This document shows, piece after piece, positions 26,782 through 35,800 of a stretch of 64,000 nucleotides of DNA (within the stretch, counting starts at the first letter, position 1; each line of letters begins with the position of its first letter). The notes under the pieces were generated by a model. That model worked only from the letters and a program-made list of their open reading frames with translations. It did not search any database and was not told the origin of the DNA. The position numbers were made by a program, and so were the translations under genes. The stretch is taken from positions 1 through 64,000 of the forward strand of contig NZ_PIPM01000003.1 in the NCBI RefSeq assembly GCF_003987175.1. Reading direction: 5' to 3'. Source of the DNA: Aliidiomarina sanyensis. GTDB taxonomy: Bacteria > Pseudomonadota > Gammaproteobacteria > Enterobacterales > Alteromonadaceae.

Positions 26782-27532
26782 ATCTGAATCCCGTATTCCA
26801 CACCTTGCTCGTACGCAACTCTGTGGTATTGAGGCAGACCATTGTATTTCATTGTCAGACGCCCAATCCCGCGATGTGAAACTGCAACCTATGGTGGTTG
26901 ATGCGTTTCAACAAATGGAAAAGGCGGCCGCGCAAGATGGGCTTTCCTTGGCCGTTGCCAGCGGGTTTCGGGATTTTTCCCGACAAGAAGGAATATGGAA
27001 TCGTAAGGTGACATCTCGGTTCGCCGAGGAAAGCGATCTATCGCCCCGAGCTCGCTTAGACTCGATCTTGCGCTGGTCTGCGCTACCCGGTCTCTCGCGC
27101 CATCATTGGGGGACCGATTTGGATGTGTACGATCCGGTGAGCTTAGGCAACGACAAGCTGTTATTAGAGCCCTGGGAATATCGCCCTGGCGGTCATCAAG
27201 CGAAGCTTTTCACTTGGCTTGAACGCCATGCACATCTTTTTGGTTTTTATCGGCCATACCAAAATGAGCACGGACAAGGGGTGGCGCCTGAGCCATGGCA
27301 TTGGTCCTTTGCGCCATTGGCCGTGAGATATCAAGAAGCGCTTTTAGCAGATGACGCGTTACCTTCATTTCTGCAGACGGAATACCAGCGGCGGAATCTT
27401 GCCGGCCACACACTGATTACCGCGGAACTTGGGGCACTTATTCAACGCTATATTGGGGAAGTTTCCCCACCATCGAATGCGGCGCTGAGCTACGTTCAGA
27501 ACATCACGACACATCAAGGAACAAAGTTATGA
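26771..27532 (+). CDS. M15-family D-alanyl-D-alanine carboxypeptidase-like protein
   Basis: This 253-residue protein has the zinc-binding patterns of VanY-type M15 peptidases: [13 protein letters not shown] near 115-127 and EPWHWSF near 176, plus [11 protein letters not shown] near 58. Such enzymes trim peptidoglycan stem peptides. No signal peptide is visible, which is odd for a periplasmic substrate; it may act on recycled muropeptides in the cytoplasm, or the true start may differ. The ATG at 26771 overlaps the dapE end, and the next gene overlaps its stop by ATGA, making a four-gene coupled unit. Confidence 0.82.
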   Translation: MAHKSESRIPHLARTQLCGIEADHCISLSDAQSRDVKLQPMVVDAFQQMEKAAAQDGLSLAVASGFRDFSRQEGIWNRKVTSRFAEESDLSPRARLDSILRWSALPGLSRHHWGTDLDVYDPVSLGNDKLLLEPWEYRPGGHQAKLFTWLERHAHLFGFYRPYQNEHGQGVAPEPWHWSFAPLAVRYQEALLADDALPSFLQTEYQRRNLAGHTLITAELGALIQRYIGEVSPPSNAALSYVQNITTHQGTKL

Positions 27533-27726
27533 GCTGGGGTGCTGCTATTATCATCATTCTCGCGGTTGGAATCATCTGGAGTAACGTGGTGTTACTCAAA
27601 AAAACCGCCCATATGAAGATGCCTGATCTGTTAAAGAAACAGCAACAAGATGAAAAAACGGAAGAACAAGAAAAACAAGAAGATTCCAAGCCATCAAAGA
27701 ACGAGCCACCGAATTCGAAACCTTAA
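27529..27726 (+). CDS. DUF2897 family small membrane protein
   Basis: The 65-residue protein has one N-terminal transmembrane helix ([20 protein letters not shown]) followed by KKTAHMKMPDLL and a very polar lysine/glutamate-rich tail. That layout matches DUF2897. Its function is unknown. The start overlaps the upstream peptidase stop (ATGA), and a bidirectional hairpin follows the gene. Confidence 0.78.
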   Translation: MSWGAAIIIILAVGIIWSNVVLLKKTAHMKMPDLLKKQQQDEKTEEQEKQEDSKPSKNEPPNSKP

Positions 27727-27730
27727 GCGA

Positions 27731-27755
27731 AAAAAGCCAACATAAAGTTGGCTTT
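27731..27755. terminator. Bidirectional terminator between the DUF2897 gene and purC
   Basis: AAAGCCAAC, 5- to 6-base loop, GTTGGCTTT. On the minus strand the stem is followed by a six-base T run, making a good purC terminator; on the plus strand the T run is short. Confidence 0.78.
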
Positions 27756-27774
27756 CAACTGAACGAACCGTATT

Positions 27775-28494
27775 TTACATAGGGACGCCTAAGCGTCTCG
27801 CCACTTCTTCATAGGCTTCAACCACACCGCCCAATCCCTGACGAAAACGATCTTTATCGAGCTTGGTGCGCGTTTCTTTGTCCCACAAGCGACAACCATC
27901 TGGGCTAAACTCGTCACCCAAAATGATTTCCCCTTGGAAAAGACCAAACTCAAGTTTGTAATCCACCAACAACATACCGGCTTGATCAAACAGCGGCTTC
28001 AACACATCATTCACCGCAAACGTGAGTCGCTTCATTTCCGCGAGTTGCTCAGCAGTTGCCCAACCAAATGTGATGGCATGAGATTCGTTCACCATTGGGT
28101 CATGCAAGGCATCATTCTTCAGAAATAACTCAAAAGTTGGCGGAACCAGCGACTGCCCTTCTTCGACACCTAATCGGCGCACCAATGAGCCAGCGGCGAA
28201 ATTACGAACAACACACTCGACAGGAATCATATCGAGTTTTTTGACCAAACAAGCATTATCAGAGATGAGCTTTTCCATCTGTGTCGGAATCCCGGCAGCA
28301 GCGAGCTTTTCCATAATGAAGTGGTTAAATTTGTTGTTTACCATTCCTTTGCGTGCGAGCTGCTCAATCCGCTCGCCATCAAAGGCCGAAGTATCATCGC
28401 GAAACTCCAAAACTAGGTAGTTCGGATCGTCTGTTGTGAAAACAGTCTTTGCTTTGCCGCGGTACAACTCGTTACGTTTTTCCATTGCCGTCAT
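27775..28494 (-). CDS. purC: Phosphoribosylaminoimidazole-succinocarboxamide synthase
   Basis: The 239-residue enzyme matches bacterial PurC throughout, with [10 protein letters not shown] near the N-terminus, [12 protein letters not shown] near 50, [18 protein letters not shown] near 92-109 and [14 protein letters not shown] near 195. It makes SAICAR from CAIR and aspartate with ATP in purine synthesis. Two ATGs compete: 28494, with AGGA four bases upstream, and 28485, which aligns with E. coli PurC; I keep the longer form. It lies downstream of bamC, 59 bp apart on the same strand, as in other gammaproteobacteria. Confidence 0.94.
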   Translation of the reverse strand: MTAMEKRNELYRGKAKTVFTTDDPNYLVLEFRDDTSAFDGERIEQLARKGMVNNKFNHFIMEKLAAAGIPTQMEKLISDNACLVKKLDMIPVECVVRNFAAGSLVRRLGVEEGQSLVPPTFELFLKNDALHDPMVNESHAITFGWATAEQLAEMKRLTFAVNDVLKPLFDQAGMLLVDYKLEFGLFQGEIILGDEFSPDGCRLWDKETRTKLDKDRFRQGLGGVVEAYEEVARRLGVPM

Positions 28495-28553
28495 GGGGTC
28501 CTAGCGTGAGTGCGAGGTGCAGAACATACTGACACCTCGCTTAGTGAACGATG

Positions 28554-29663
28554 TTAGTTATCTGAATCGCGAAACGCGTTCTGCATAGCAGGCAACCAGG
28601 ATTCAAGGCGCTCGCGGCTGATCGGCTCATTATTGATCGTCGGAACGATCGATGCCACACCGTCTACTGAATCGACTGAGAATGTCACATCGGTTCCACG
28701 CGGTATATCCAATGGCCCTTGCTCTCCGCGGCTAAAGATTCTGCGAATCCATCCACGCCGACCACCCGGTTGATACTCGGTGTAGTACATTCCTTCCGAC
28801 TGGTTCAAGTCATCAATCTCAAAGCCAAGTTCACGCAAGACGCCAGGAAACACCACCCATGCTGTGTTGAAATCTGCATCGAATTGGAAAGCTGCCTGTC
28901 CATCGCTTGTTGTTCCAACGACGATGTCAATCGCTTCTTGCGCACTTGCAACACGTCCTTGCATATACCGCTGATTCAGATTGGAGCTGATTGTATTCAA
29001 CAAATCGACTTCGAGATCGCGACGGATTTGTGCCGGCATCTCGTTCGAGGGAACGACTGAACCATCGACAATCCAGCGAATGTCAGCAACCTCAACTGCA
29101 AGGGTTGCGCTACGGCGGTGGGCAGGGACGGTCATATCAATCACGTACGACTGTTCCGACTCCACGATAACCCGACTGCCACGAATACGGTTAAAGAACC
29201 CGCGACGAGGAACTCGGTATTGCTCGATTCGAAAACGATCCGTGACGATACGACGCTCGGTCTCACTCTCAATCGCGGTCGCACCCAGTCCTTCAAGACT
29301 GCGTTCAACTTCAGCCCACACCCAACCGGGGAGATTAGCAACACCTTCAACGCTATCAAAAGAAATTGCCGAAGCTTGGCTTGCATCATCCACACGACTG
29401 CCCGGCGCCAACGTCAACACTTGGCGAGGTGAGCGGATATTGATAAAGCGACCTTTTGGAGCTCCGTCCATACCTGGCGTTTTTTCTGGAATGGCAAACT
29501 GTGAACGTTGTGGACGTTCCTCAAGGCCTTCAGGAATGATCAATGCAGAGCGTTCTTCGATCTCGAGATATTCAAAACTCCCCTCTGCGACTTCCATGCG
29601 TGATGTACAACCGCTTGCCAATGCAACGCCAAGTACCAAAATTCCAAACCTAGCTAACTTCAT
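28554..29663 (-). CDS. bamC: Outer membrane assembly lipoprotein BamC
   Basis: This 369-residue lipoprotein has a signal peptide ending LASGC (Cys19) and a Thr-Ser start to the mature protein, predicting outer-membrane sorting. The disordered N-terminal segment that binds BamD in E. coli is recognisable (LIIPEGLEERPQ near 41-52). Two helix-grip domains follow, with WVWAEVERSLEGLG near 116 and FNTAWVVFPGVLRELGFEI near 265. It is an accessory of the BAM complex. The ATG has GGAG upstream and overlaps the dapA stop by 14 bp. Confidence 0.9.
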   Translation of the reverse strand: MKLARFGILVLGVALASGCTSRMEVAEGSFEYLEIEERSALIIPEGLEERPQRSQFAIPEKTPGMDGAPKGRFINIRSPRQVLTLAPGSRVDDASQASAISFDSVEGVANLPGWVWAEVERSLEGLGATAIESETERRIVTDRFRIEQYRVPRRGFFNRIRGSRVIVESEQSYVIDMTVPAHRRSATLAVEVADIRWIVDGSVVPSNEMPAQIRRDLEVDLLNTISSNLNQRYMQGRVASAQEAIDIVVGTTSDGQAAFQFDADFNTAWVVFPGVLRELGFEIDDLNQSEGMYYTEYQPGGRRGWIRRIFSRGEQGPLDIPRGTDVTFSVDSVDGVASIVPTINNEPISRERLESWLPAMQNAFRDSDN

Positions 29664-30552
29664 CCGAACTCCGATCTTTTAATTGTCCTGCTTCTATGAG
29701 TGCCTGTTCGATAACTTTTTGGCTCGCAAGTTCCGGAAGCGTCAAAGGTAATCGATAATTCGCTTGAATCCAGCCCAACCGCGCCATTGCCCACTTCACT
29801 GGAATGGGGTTTGCTTCGATAAACAGCGCTTCATGTAGTGGTCTTAGTCTTGCATCCAAGGCTTCCGCTTCAGATCGCTCGCCCCGGGTGGCAGCATCAA
29901 CCATTCGTTTCATCGTTTGGGGCATTAAATTTGCGGTCACACTGATCACGCCATGACCACCCGCCAGCATAAAGTCTTTTGCTGTTGGGTCATCACCACT
30001 GAGCAACAAAAAGTCATTGCCACAAAGCTTTTGAAGTTCAGCAACACGCGTCACATCACCGGTAGCTTCTTTGATACCTACGATATTCTTAAACTGGGCA
30101 AGTTCTGCAACGATTTCAGGCGTGATGTCGCAACAGGTACGGCCGGGAACGTTATACAAAAATTGAGGGACATCGCTCGCCTCACTTACGTGGCGATAGT
30201 GCTCAATGATTCCGCGATGACTTGGTTTATTGTAGTAAGGCGTGACATTCAAAAACCCATCGACGCCCAATACGGCGATCCGCTCGGTCAGCTGCACTGC
30301 CTCTTGCGTCGAGTTCGAGCCATTTCCCGCCACCACTTTGATGCGCCCTGCGGCAACTTCGACAGTCGCGCGAACCACATCGACGTGCTCGTCATGGCTT
30401 AACGTAGGCGACTCCCCTGTCGTACCGACGGAGACAATGGCATCAGTTCCGTACTGAATATGAAACTCAACGAGTTCTGCGAGGAGTTTGTAATCGATAT
30501 TGCCGTTGCTGGTAAACGGGGTGACGAGCGCCACCATACTGCCGGTCAGCAT
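29650..30552 (-). CDS. dapA: 4-hydroxy-tetrahydrodipicolinate synthase
   Basis: The 300-residue aldolase-fold enzyme has GTTGESPTL (about 43-51), the catalytic tyrosine segment TPYYNKPSHRG (about 130-140) and the Schiff-base lysine in GIKEATGD (about 160-167). It condenses pyruvate with aspartate semialdehyde at the entry to lysine and diaminopimelate synthesis. I chose the ATG at 30552, which has GAGGGAG upstream and the family N-terminus MLTGSMVALVTPF; nineteen in-frame codons upstream are probably not translated. It overlaps bamC downstream, the conserved dapA-bamC arrangement. Confidence 0.94.
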   Translation of the reverse strand: MLTGSMVALVTPFTSNGNIDYKLLAELVEFHIQYGTDAIVSVGTTGESPTLSHDEHVDVVRATVEVAAGRIKVVAGNGSNSTQEAVQLTERIAVLGVDGFLNVTPYYNKPSHRGIIEHYRHVSEASDVPQFLYNVPGRTCCDITPEIVAELAQFKNIVGIKEATGDVTRVAELQKLCGNDFLLLSGDDPTAKDFMLAGGHGVISVTANLMPQTMKRMVDAATRGERSEAEALDARLRPLHEALFIEANPIPVKWAMARLGWIQANYRLPLTLPELASQKVIEQALIEAGQLKDRSSDEVS

Positions 30553-30686
30553 AGATTCTCCCTCTAAAAATGAGGGCTCAATCTTACGCGCGCAGCGCCC
30601 AATTGACAAGTGCCGCCCCCTTTAGTTTCTCTGACGAAAGCGCTATTCTGGAGAGTAAGAATTACAGTGACCGCACGCGCTGTAAC

Positions 30687-30716
30687 TTTCAGCGGTTATT
30701 CTGGATTTCAGCGGTT
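30687..30716. repeat. Direct repeat of TTTCAGCGGTT upstream of bcp
   Basis: The 11-base word TTTCAGCGGTT occurs at 30687-30697 and again at 30706-30716, 19 bp apart, about two helical turns. It lies in the roughly 250-bp gap between dapA and bcp, about 90 bp before the bcp start. It could be a tandem protein-binding site for either divergent gene; no known consensus is recognised. Confidence 0.4.
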
Positions 30717-30802
30717 CGTTTTTGCAACGTTCCGACTTGAGTTGATTAGTTTTACCTTCGTTCGTTTCAACACATTGTCTTTTGATATTGTAAGGAGCCT
30801 TC

Positions 30803-31267
30803 ATGAAAACGCTTGCTGTCGGTGATTCCGCCCCGATGTTTACTTTGCCCGACCAAGAAGGAAATCCCGTCTCTCTACAGTCGCTTCTGAAATCGGCTCG
30901 TGTACTTGTCTATTTCTACCCCAAGGCCATGACCCCCGGATGCACAGTTCAAGCGCAAAACTTGCGCGACTATCGGGATGCTTTGGCTGAAAAAGGCGTG
31001 ACTGTGGTGGGAATTAGTCCAGACGCCCCGAAACGTCTGGCGAAATTCACAGAGCGTGACTCGCTGAACTTTACATTACTAGCCGATGAGGACCATAAAG
31101 TGGCTGACAGCTTTGGTGTATGGGGCCCTAAGAAGTTCATGGGTAGAGAATATGACGGCATTCACAGAATCAGCTTTTTGATCAACAAAGATGGAAAAAT
31201 CGGCCAGGTCTTCGATAAATTTAAAACGAAAGACCATCACGAAGTCGTCCTCGCTTCACTCGACTAA
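30803..31267 (+). CDS. bcp: Thiol peroxidase Bcp, 1-Cys-like form
   Basis: This 154-residue peroxiredoxin has the active-site PKAMTPGCTVQAQ with peroxidatic Cys47. The position that holds the resolving cysteine in E. coli Bcp (five residues later) is Gln52, and no other cysteine is present, so it cannot form the usual intramolecular disulfide. It reduces hydroperoxides, probably with an external thiol. AAGGAG precedes the ATG. It is divergent from dapA, as in related genomes, and ends at a strong bidirectional terminator. Confidence 0.91.
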   Translation: MKTLAVGDSAPMFTLPDQEGNPVSLQSLLKSARVLVYFYPKAMTPGCTVQAQNLRDYRDALAEKGVTVVGISPDAPKRLAKFTERDSLNFTLLADEDHKVADSFGVWGPKKFMGREYDGIHRISFLINKDGKIGQVFDKFKTKDHHEVVLASLD

Positions 31268-31282
31268 TTTACGCACCGATGC

Positions 31283-31311
31283 AAAAAGCTCCCTGACCCG
31301 GGAGCTTTTTT
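31283..31311. terminator. Bidirectional terminator between bcp and perM
   Basis: AAAAAGCTCCC, 6-base loop, GGGAGCTTTTTT: a GC-rich stem flanked by A- and T-runs. It is 16 bases after bcp and 22 bases beyond the end of the convergent perM gene. Confidence 0.9.
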
Positions 31312-31332
31312 GTACTTTCAATGGACAGGGGG

Positions 31333-32415
31333 TTACGACGTAAAAGGTGGTGGGTCCTCATTGGGGTCTTTATGGGATGAAAGTGCGGTAATGACCGCTT
31401 TGACCAGACTGGCGAGAGGGATTGCAAAGAAGACTCCCCAGAACCCCCAAATCGCCCCGAAAATTAATACTGCAGCGATAATATATACAGGATGCAAGCT
31501 CACTGCCTCGGAGAACAAAATAGGCACAAGCACGTTGCCATCGAGAGCTTGAATAATGAGGTAGGCCATGATCAGCCAGAACAAGGTTGCACTCATTCCG
31601 AATTGGAACAATCCCACCAAAGCAACGGGAATTGTCACCACTGCCGCGCCGATATAGGGAACAAGTACAGAGAACCCGACTAAGGTTGCCAGAAGCGCAG
31701 CGTATCGCAGGTCGAACAGTGCAAAAACCACATAAGTGACCACACCAACAATTACAATTTCCGCTGCTTTCCCACGAATATAGTTCATAATTTGCAGGTT
31801 CATCTCACTGCCAACTTGACTGATCAAACGACGTTGTTCAGGCAGGATACGATTGAAGTGGTCAAGCAGAAGCACCTTGTCTTTTAACATGAAAAAGACC
31901 AGCAGAGGCACGATGATTAGGTATACGAGCAAGACCGCAACAAGCACGATGGTGCTCAATGAACGTTCCAGAATTCCCTGTCCAAATTGCAGTAATCGGT
32001 CATTCACTTTGTCGGTAAACATCTGAACTTGGCTCGCATCAATGAAGGCAGGAGCAATATCTTCCACACGCTCCATCAGCTCGCGCCAAGCCTGGGCAAT
32101 GAGTGGCAATTCCGCGAGGAGTGCAACACTTTGTTGCCAGATAACCGGCACAAGAAACATCACCAACGCAAGGGCCAGGGCAATAAAGAGGGCAAAAACT
32201 AACAAGACCGAGTAGATCCGTTTGAAACCCATCCGCTCGAGTCGCCCCACGGGCCACTCCAATAAATAGGCCAATGCAATCGCCACAAGAATCGGGGCGA
32301 GAATCGAACCGAAGAAAACGATAAGTCCAAATCCAATAATTAACAGTAAAGTCAATGTAATGGCGTTGGGGTCAGAAAATCGGCGTTGGAACCAGTCGCG
32401 AATGTATCCCAGCAT
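31333..32415 (-). CDS. perM: AI-2E family transporter, PerM-like
   Basis: The 360-residue membrane protein has roughly eight hydrophobic segments and family motifs including FFGSILAPILVAIALAYLLE near 34-53, PLLVFFMLKDK near 170 and a C-terminal DPNEDPPPF tail. The family (UPF0118) includes the E. coli AI-2 exporter TqsA and PerM; the substrate here is unknown. The position next to bepA and yfgD, transcribed divergently from them, matches the E. coli perM-bepA-yfgD block. Confidence 0.86.
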   Translation of the reverse strand: MLGYIRDWFQRRFSDPNAITLTLLLIIGFGLIVFFGSILAPILVAIALAYLLEWPVGRLERMGFKRIYSVLLVFALFIALALALVMFLVPVIWQQSVALLAELPLIAQAWRELMERVEDIAPAFIDASQVQMFTDKVNDRLLQFGQGILERSLSTIVLVAVLLVYLIIVPLLVFFMLKDKVLLLDHFNRILPEQRRLISQVGSEMNLQIMNYIRGKAAEIVIVGVVTYVVFALFDLRYAALLATLVGFSVLVPYIGAAVVTIPVALVGLFQFGMSATLFWLIMAYLIIQALDGNVLVPILFSEAVSLHPVYIIAAVLIFGAIWGFWGVFFAIPLASLVKAVITALSSHKDPNEDPPPFTS

Positions 32416-32679
32416 ATTCAGTACAGCTCCTTGGCGAGCAGCAGATGGCGCCTGTCAGCGAAATGTGCCGTTTAGGTCATCTTTCTATTCTATCAGGGGC
32501 TCAAACATTACACCAAGATCACGAAGCTCGACAACCGATTCGGAAGTTCTTAGACTCGTGGATAAATCCACTGAACGCACTGAACCGGGATGCACTTGTA
32601 AGGTCATATGAAAAAGCGCCTACCCTTCTAAGTGTAGGAGATCTCAGCGCGCTCAGTCTGAATTTGGAGTATTCAATTT

Positions 32680-34161
32680 ATGCACAGTCCATTCCGTGCT
32701 TTTCTTGTCGTCGTAAGCACGGCTTTGCTTGTTTTTTACATCAGCCTGACGAGCGCCGCCAACGCGCAATCCCGGACCGACGTTCCAACCATAGGCACCG
32801 CCGGCGGCGCATTTATGTCGATCGAACGTGAACGGTTGTTAGGTGAGCATTTTGCGCGGGAAATTCGCGGTGCCGCCCCAGTCATCGAGGACCCGGTTCT
32901 GCGCGAATATTTGGAAGGAATCGGCAATAATCTTGTTCGGCATACCGATAACGTCCGCTATCCTTTTAATTTTTTCTGGATCCGTGACGACAGTATCAAC
33001 GCGTTTGCTTTCTTAGGTGGACAGATTGGCATGCACTCGGGGCTCTTGCTCGAAACCCGCGACGAATCAGAACTGGCATCTGTACTCAGCCACGAAATTG
33101 CTCACGTCACTCAGCGCCACATTGCTCGGAATATGGAACGCCTGACCGCTGCTGCGCCTTTAACCTTGGCACAAATCATTGGCGGGGTGATTATTGGTAT
33201 CGCAAATCCAACTCTTGGCATGGCGGTGATGACTTCCAGTGTCGCTGGCGCGCAGCAACGCCAAATCAACTACACCCGTCAATTTGAGCTCGAAGCTGAT
33301 CGTATCGGCATGCAAGCCCTTGCACGCGCGGGCTACGATCCAGAAGGAGCACCTCGTTTCTTTGGACGGTTGCAAGCGCGCTATCGCTACGCATCAACAC
33401 TCCCACAATTTTTGATTACCCACCCGCTGCCTGAATCACGAATTGCCGATACCCAAAGTCGCGCTCGGGCGCTAGGTCCACGCGATCTTCCTCCGAGCTT
33501 GGATTATCATCTGGCGAAAGCGCGGGTCATGGTGCGCTTTAGCAATCGAAGTGCACAAGGCGTGTTGACGCAAGTGGACCAAGAGCTGCGACATGAAATT
33601 CACCCGATTCGACGTGCCGGATTGCTCTATGCCCGAGCACTCGCTTTGCATTCACTTGAGCGATACGACGAAGCCGATTCGATCATCCTTGCTTTGCGCG
33701 CAGAGCATCCGTTAAACCTGTTCTTTCTTGATACGCAAACCGACATTTGGATTGCTCAAAAACGCTTTGAAGAAGTCATCGAGATGCTGACCATCGAATA
33801 CAGCAGACGGCCAAACAACCAAGTTGTGACCTTGAACTTGGTCTACGCGGCGAACCATGCTGGTGAGTATGGCCTCGCCAGACGAGCAGCCCAAGAGTAT
33901 TTGCTCCATCGCCGGCACGATGTCGTCGCTTGGCAACTCCTTCATGAAGCGCAACAAAAGTCCGCGAATGCCGTGGGGCAACATGAGGCCATGGCAGAAA
34001 TTTTTGTCCTTCGGGCTAATTTTGAAGGTGCAATTGAAGAGCTCAACATGGCTCACTCCAAGACCGCGGATGGTGATTTATTGAACCGGCAACGCTTACA
34101 GGCCCGTATTCAACAAGTCCGAGCCCTCGAACGAGAACGTGAGCGAGTTTTTGACTTTTAA
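32680..34161 (+). CDS. bepA: Beta-barrel assembly-enhancing protease BepA
   Basis: The 493-residue periplasmic protein has a signal peptide (about residues 1-30, ending SAANAQ), an M48 metalloprotease domain with SHEIAHVTQRH (zinc ligands His138 and His142) and FELEADRIG near 202-210, and a C-terminal TPR-like helical half. It degrades or helps fold stalled outer-membrane proteins such as LptD. The 264-bp gap upstream holds no gene that I can support. It is followed by yfgD 57 bp downstream. Confidence 0.91.
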   Translation: MHSPFRAFLVVVSTALLVFYISLTSAANAQSRTDVPTIGTAGGAFMSIERERLLGEHFAREIRGAAPVIEDPVLREYLEGIGNNLVRHTDNVRYPFNFFWIRDDSINAFAFLGGQIGMHSGLLLETRDESELASVLSHEIAHVTQRHIARNMERLTAAAPLTLAQIIGGVIIGIANPTLGMAVMTSSVAGAQQRQINYTRQFELEADRIGMQALARAGYDPEGAPRFFGRLQARYRYASTLPQFLITHPLPESRIADTQSRARALGPRDLPPSLDYHLAKARVMVRFSNRSAQGVLTQVDQELRHEIHPIRRAGLLYARALALHSLERYDEADSIILALRAEHPLNLFFLDTQTDIWIAQKRFEEVIEMLTIEYSRRPNNQVVTLNLVYAANHAGEYGLARRAAQEYLLHRRHDVVAWQLLHEAQQKSANAVGQHEAMAEIFVLRANFEGAIEELNMAHSKTADGDLLNRQRLQARIQQVRALERERERVFDF

Positions 34162-34218
34162 TTCAAAGTCCGTAAAGTTGCACGCCATCATCTATCCAGC
34201 GATGTAGAGGAAACGAGC

Positions 34219-34575
34219 ATGGAAACATTTACTATTTACCATAACCCGCGATGCTCCAAGAGCCGAGAGACGCTCAAGTTACTCCAATCCAATGGGGTGG
34301 AACCACGGGTGGTTGAATACTTAAAAACGCCCTTACTACCTACTGAATTACTTGATTTGGCAGACATGGTCGGAGTGGATCTGGTTCATTTGCTGCGCAA
34401 AAAAGAAGATCTTTATCAGCGCGCAGATTTTGCTTCGGTCGAGGATGACCGTCACGCCCTCGCGAAGAAGCTGAGCGATAACATCAAAGTGCTTGAACGC
34501 CCTATTGTGGTCAATGAGAGCACCAAGGTAGCTCGCGTCGGTCGTCCCCCTGAAAATATCTTGGAGATTCTGTGA
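34219..34575 (+). CDS. yfgD: ArsC-family arsenate reductase, YfgD-type
   Basis: The 118-residue protein begins METFTIYHNPRCSKSRETLK and has the glutaredoxin-dependent arsenate reductase active site with Cys12, the RKKEDLY segment near 60 and RPIVV near 94. Family knowledge suggests reduction of arsenate or a related thiol task; no other ars genes are near, so a housekeeping role is likely. A RBS (AGAGGA) precedes the ATG. It overlaps the next gene by GTGA. Confidence 0.88.
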   Translation: METFTIYHNPRCSKSRETLKLLQSNGVEPRVVEYLKTPLLPTELLDLADMVGVDLVHLLRKKEDLYQRADFASVEDDRHALAKKLSDNIKVLERPIVVNESTKVARVGRPPENILEIL

Positions 34576-35051
34576 GCGCACCGTTTTATCAAACTGCAGC
34601 GTTTTATCGCAAGCTAACCCTCGCCTGCTACCCGACGCTGCTCGTTTTTGTTGTCCTCTGGCACGGTATCCTTGAGCCAAACGAGTTTCTGCCCATGTGG
34701 CTCACGTTAACCCTTTGGGGAGTCCCACTCCTGTTTCCATTGCGAGGGATACTAAAAGGCGACCCGTATACCCATGCCTGGGCCAATTTCATTCTTATTT
34801 TCTATTTCATGCATGGCTTCACGACCCTTTACACCCATCCAGAGGAACGTTTGTACGCAGTCATTGAGCTGCTCTTAACCACCGGAGCCTTCATTGGGGC
34901 GACCTATTACGCCCGCTATCGGGGCCGTGAGCTCGGATTAAAGCTGAAACGGAAAAAAGATGAAGATGCTGAATACGACGCAAAGATGCAGGCGTACATC
35001 AGTAATGCGGGCAAGATGCCTGAAAGCAAACAAACGGACGACAAATCCTGA
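34572..35051 (+). CDS. DUF2069 family membrane protein
   Basis: This 159-residue protein has four hydrophobic segments between about residues 15 and 115 and a charged C-terminal tail beginning at RGRELGLKLKRKK. The pattern GILEPNEFLPMW and KGDPYTHAWANF fits DUF2069, of unknown function. It starts at a GTG that overlaps the yfgD stop, with GGAG upstream, so it depends on coupled translation. Its stop lies 5 bp from the convergent hda stop, without a terminator. Confidence 0.8.
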   Translation: MSAPFYQTAAFYRKLTLACYPTLLVFVVLWHGILEPNEFLPMWLTLTLWGVPLLFPLRGILKGDPYTHAWANFILIFYFMHGFTTLYTHPEERLYAVIELLLTTGAFIGATYYARYRGRELGLKLKRKKDEDAEYDAKMQAYISNAGKMPESKQTDDKS

Positions 35052-35056
35052 CGGGC

Positions 35057-35800
35057 TTAAAGAGCGAGGATTTCTTTCACAAAAGGCAGCGTCAACCGGC
35101 GCTGCTTTTCAATTGAAGCGCTATCAAGTCGATCGAGGGCGTTCATCAGCTCATGCAAATCACGTGGCATCCGCTGAACCATAAACTCAGCAACGCCCTC
35201 GCTCAACTCCAATCCGCGCACCTGAGCGTGTTGCCGTAAAATTTTCACTTTATCCGAATCAGTGGGCGCCCCCAGTCGAAAGGGCGTCGCCCATTGCAAG
35301 CGCGACCGTAAATCTTCGAAGGCCATGGGCAGTGAGGCCGCTGTTCCTTGTGCACTCAGCACGAGAAACCCTGATCGGCGATCCTGCACACGATTAAACA
35401 ATGCAAACAGGGCTTCGGCCCATTTCGGGTCAAGCGATACCGAGTCCACATCATCCAGAGCAATCAGGTCATAATGTTCCAGACCTTGTAGGATATCTAT
35501 CGCGGAAGTTCCGACAAAATCTCTTAAAGGCAGATAGATGCTGGTGCGGCCCCGCTCTGCACAGCGTTCACAGAGCGCACATAACAGATGGGTTTTGCCG
35601 CGCCCACGCTCCCCGAAAATAGCGGTGTATTGGAGCGTCGACTGCACGTTTTCTTGGCTTAATCGTTCGAGGTGGGCAATCAATTGGGATTGGCGCTCCC
35701 CCAGGTTACCAGCACCAATCACAAAGTTATCGAAGCGAGCGTGATCGGGTAACTGCACGGGCAAAGCCAGTTGAGCACCAGCCAACACATTTGAATCCAT
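35057..35800 (-). CDS. hda: DnaA regulatory inactivator Hda
   Basis: The 247-residue AAA+ protein begins MDSNVLAGAQLALPVQLPDH. The QLALP motif near its N-terminus is the clamp-binding peptide, and Walker A is GERGRGKTH. With the sliding clamp it triggers ATP hydrolysis by DnaA after initiation. I use the ATG at 35800, which overlaps the upstream DUF2066 stop by one base (TAATG); four extra codons upstream are less likely. A consensus DnaA box lies upstream of this operon at 37126. Confidence 0.92.
   Translation of the reverse strand: MDSNVLAGAQLALPVQLPDHARFDNFVIGAGNLGERQSQLIAHLERLSQENVQSTLQYTAIFGERGRGKTHLLCALCERCAERGRTSIYLPLRDFVGTSAIDILQGLEHYDLIALDDVDSVSLDPKWAEALFALFNRVQDRRSGFLVLSAQGTAASLPMAFEDLRSRLQWATPFRLGAPTDSDKVKILRQHAQVRGLELSEGVAEFMVQRMPRDLHELMNALDRLDSASIEKQRRLTLPFVKEILAL

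Noticed and set aside
28981-29682. 233-codon open frame antisense to bamC and the dapA end
   Set aside because: The protein is serine/arginine-rich low-complexity sequence, typical of a shadow frame; bamC on the other strand has a signal peptide and family motifs.
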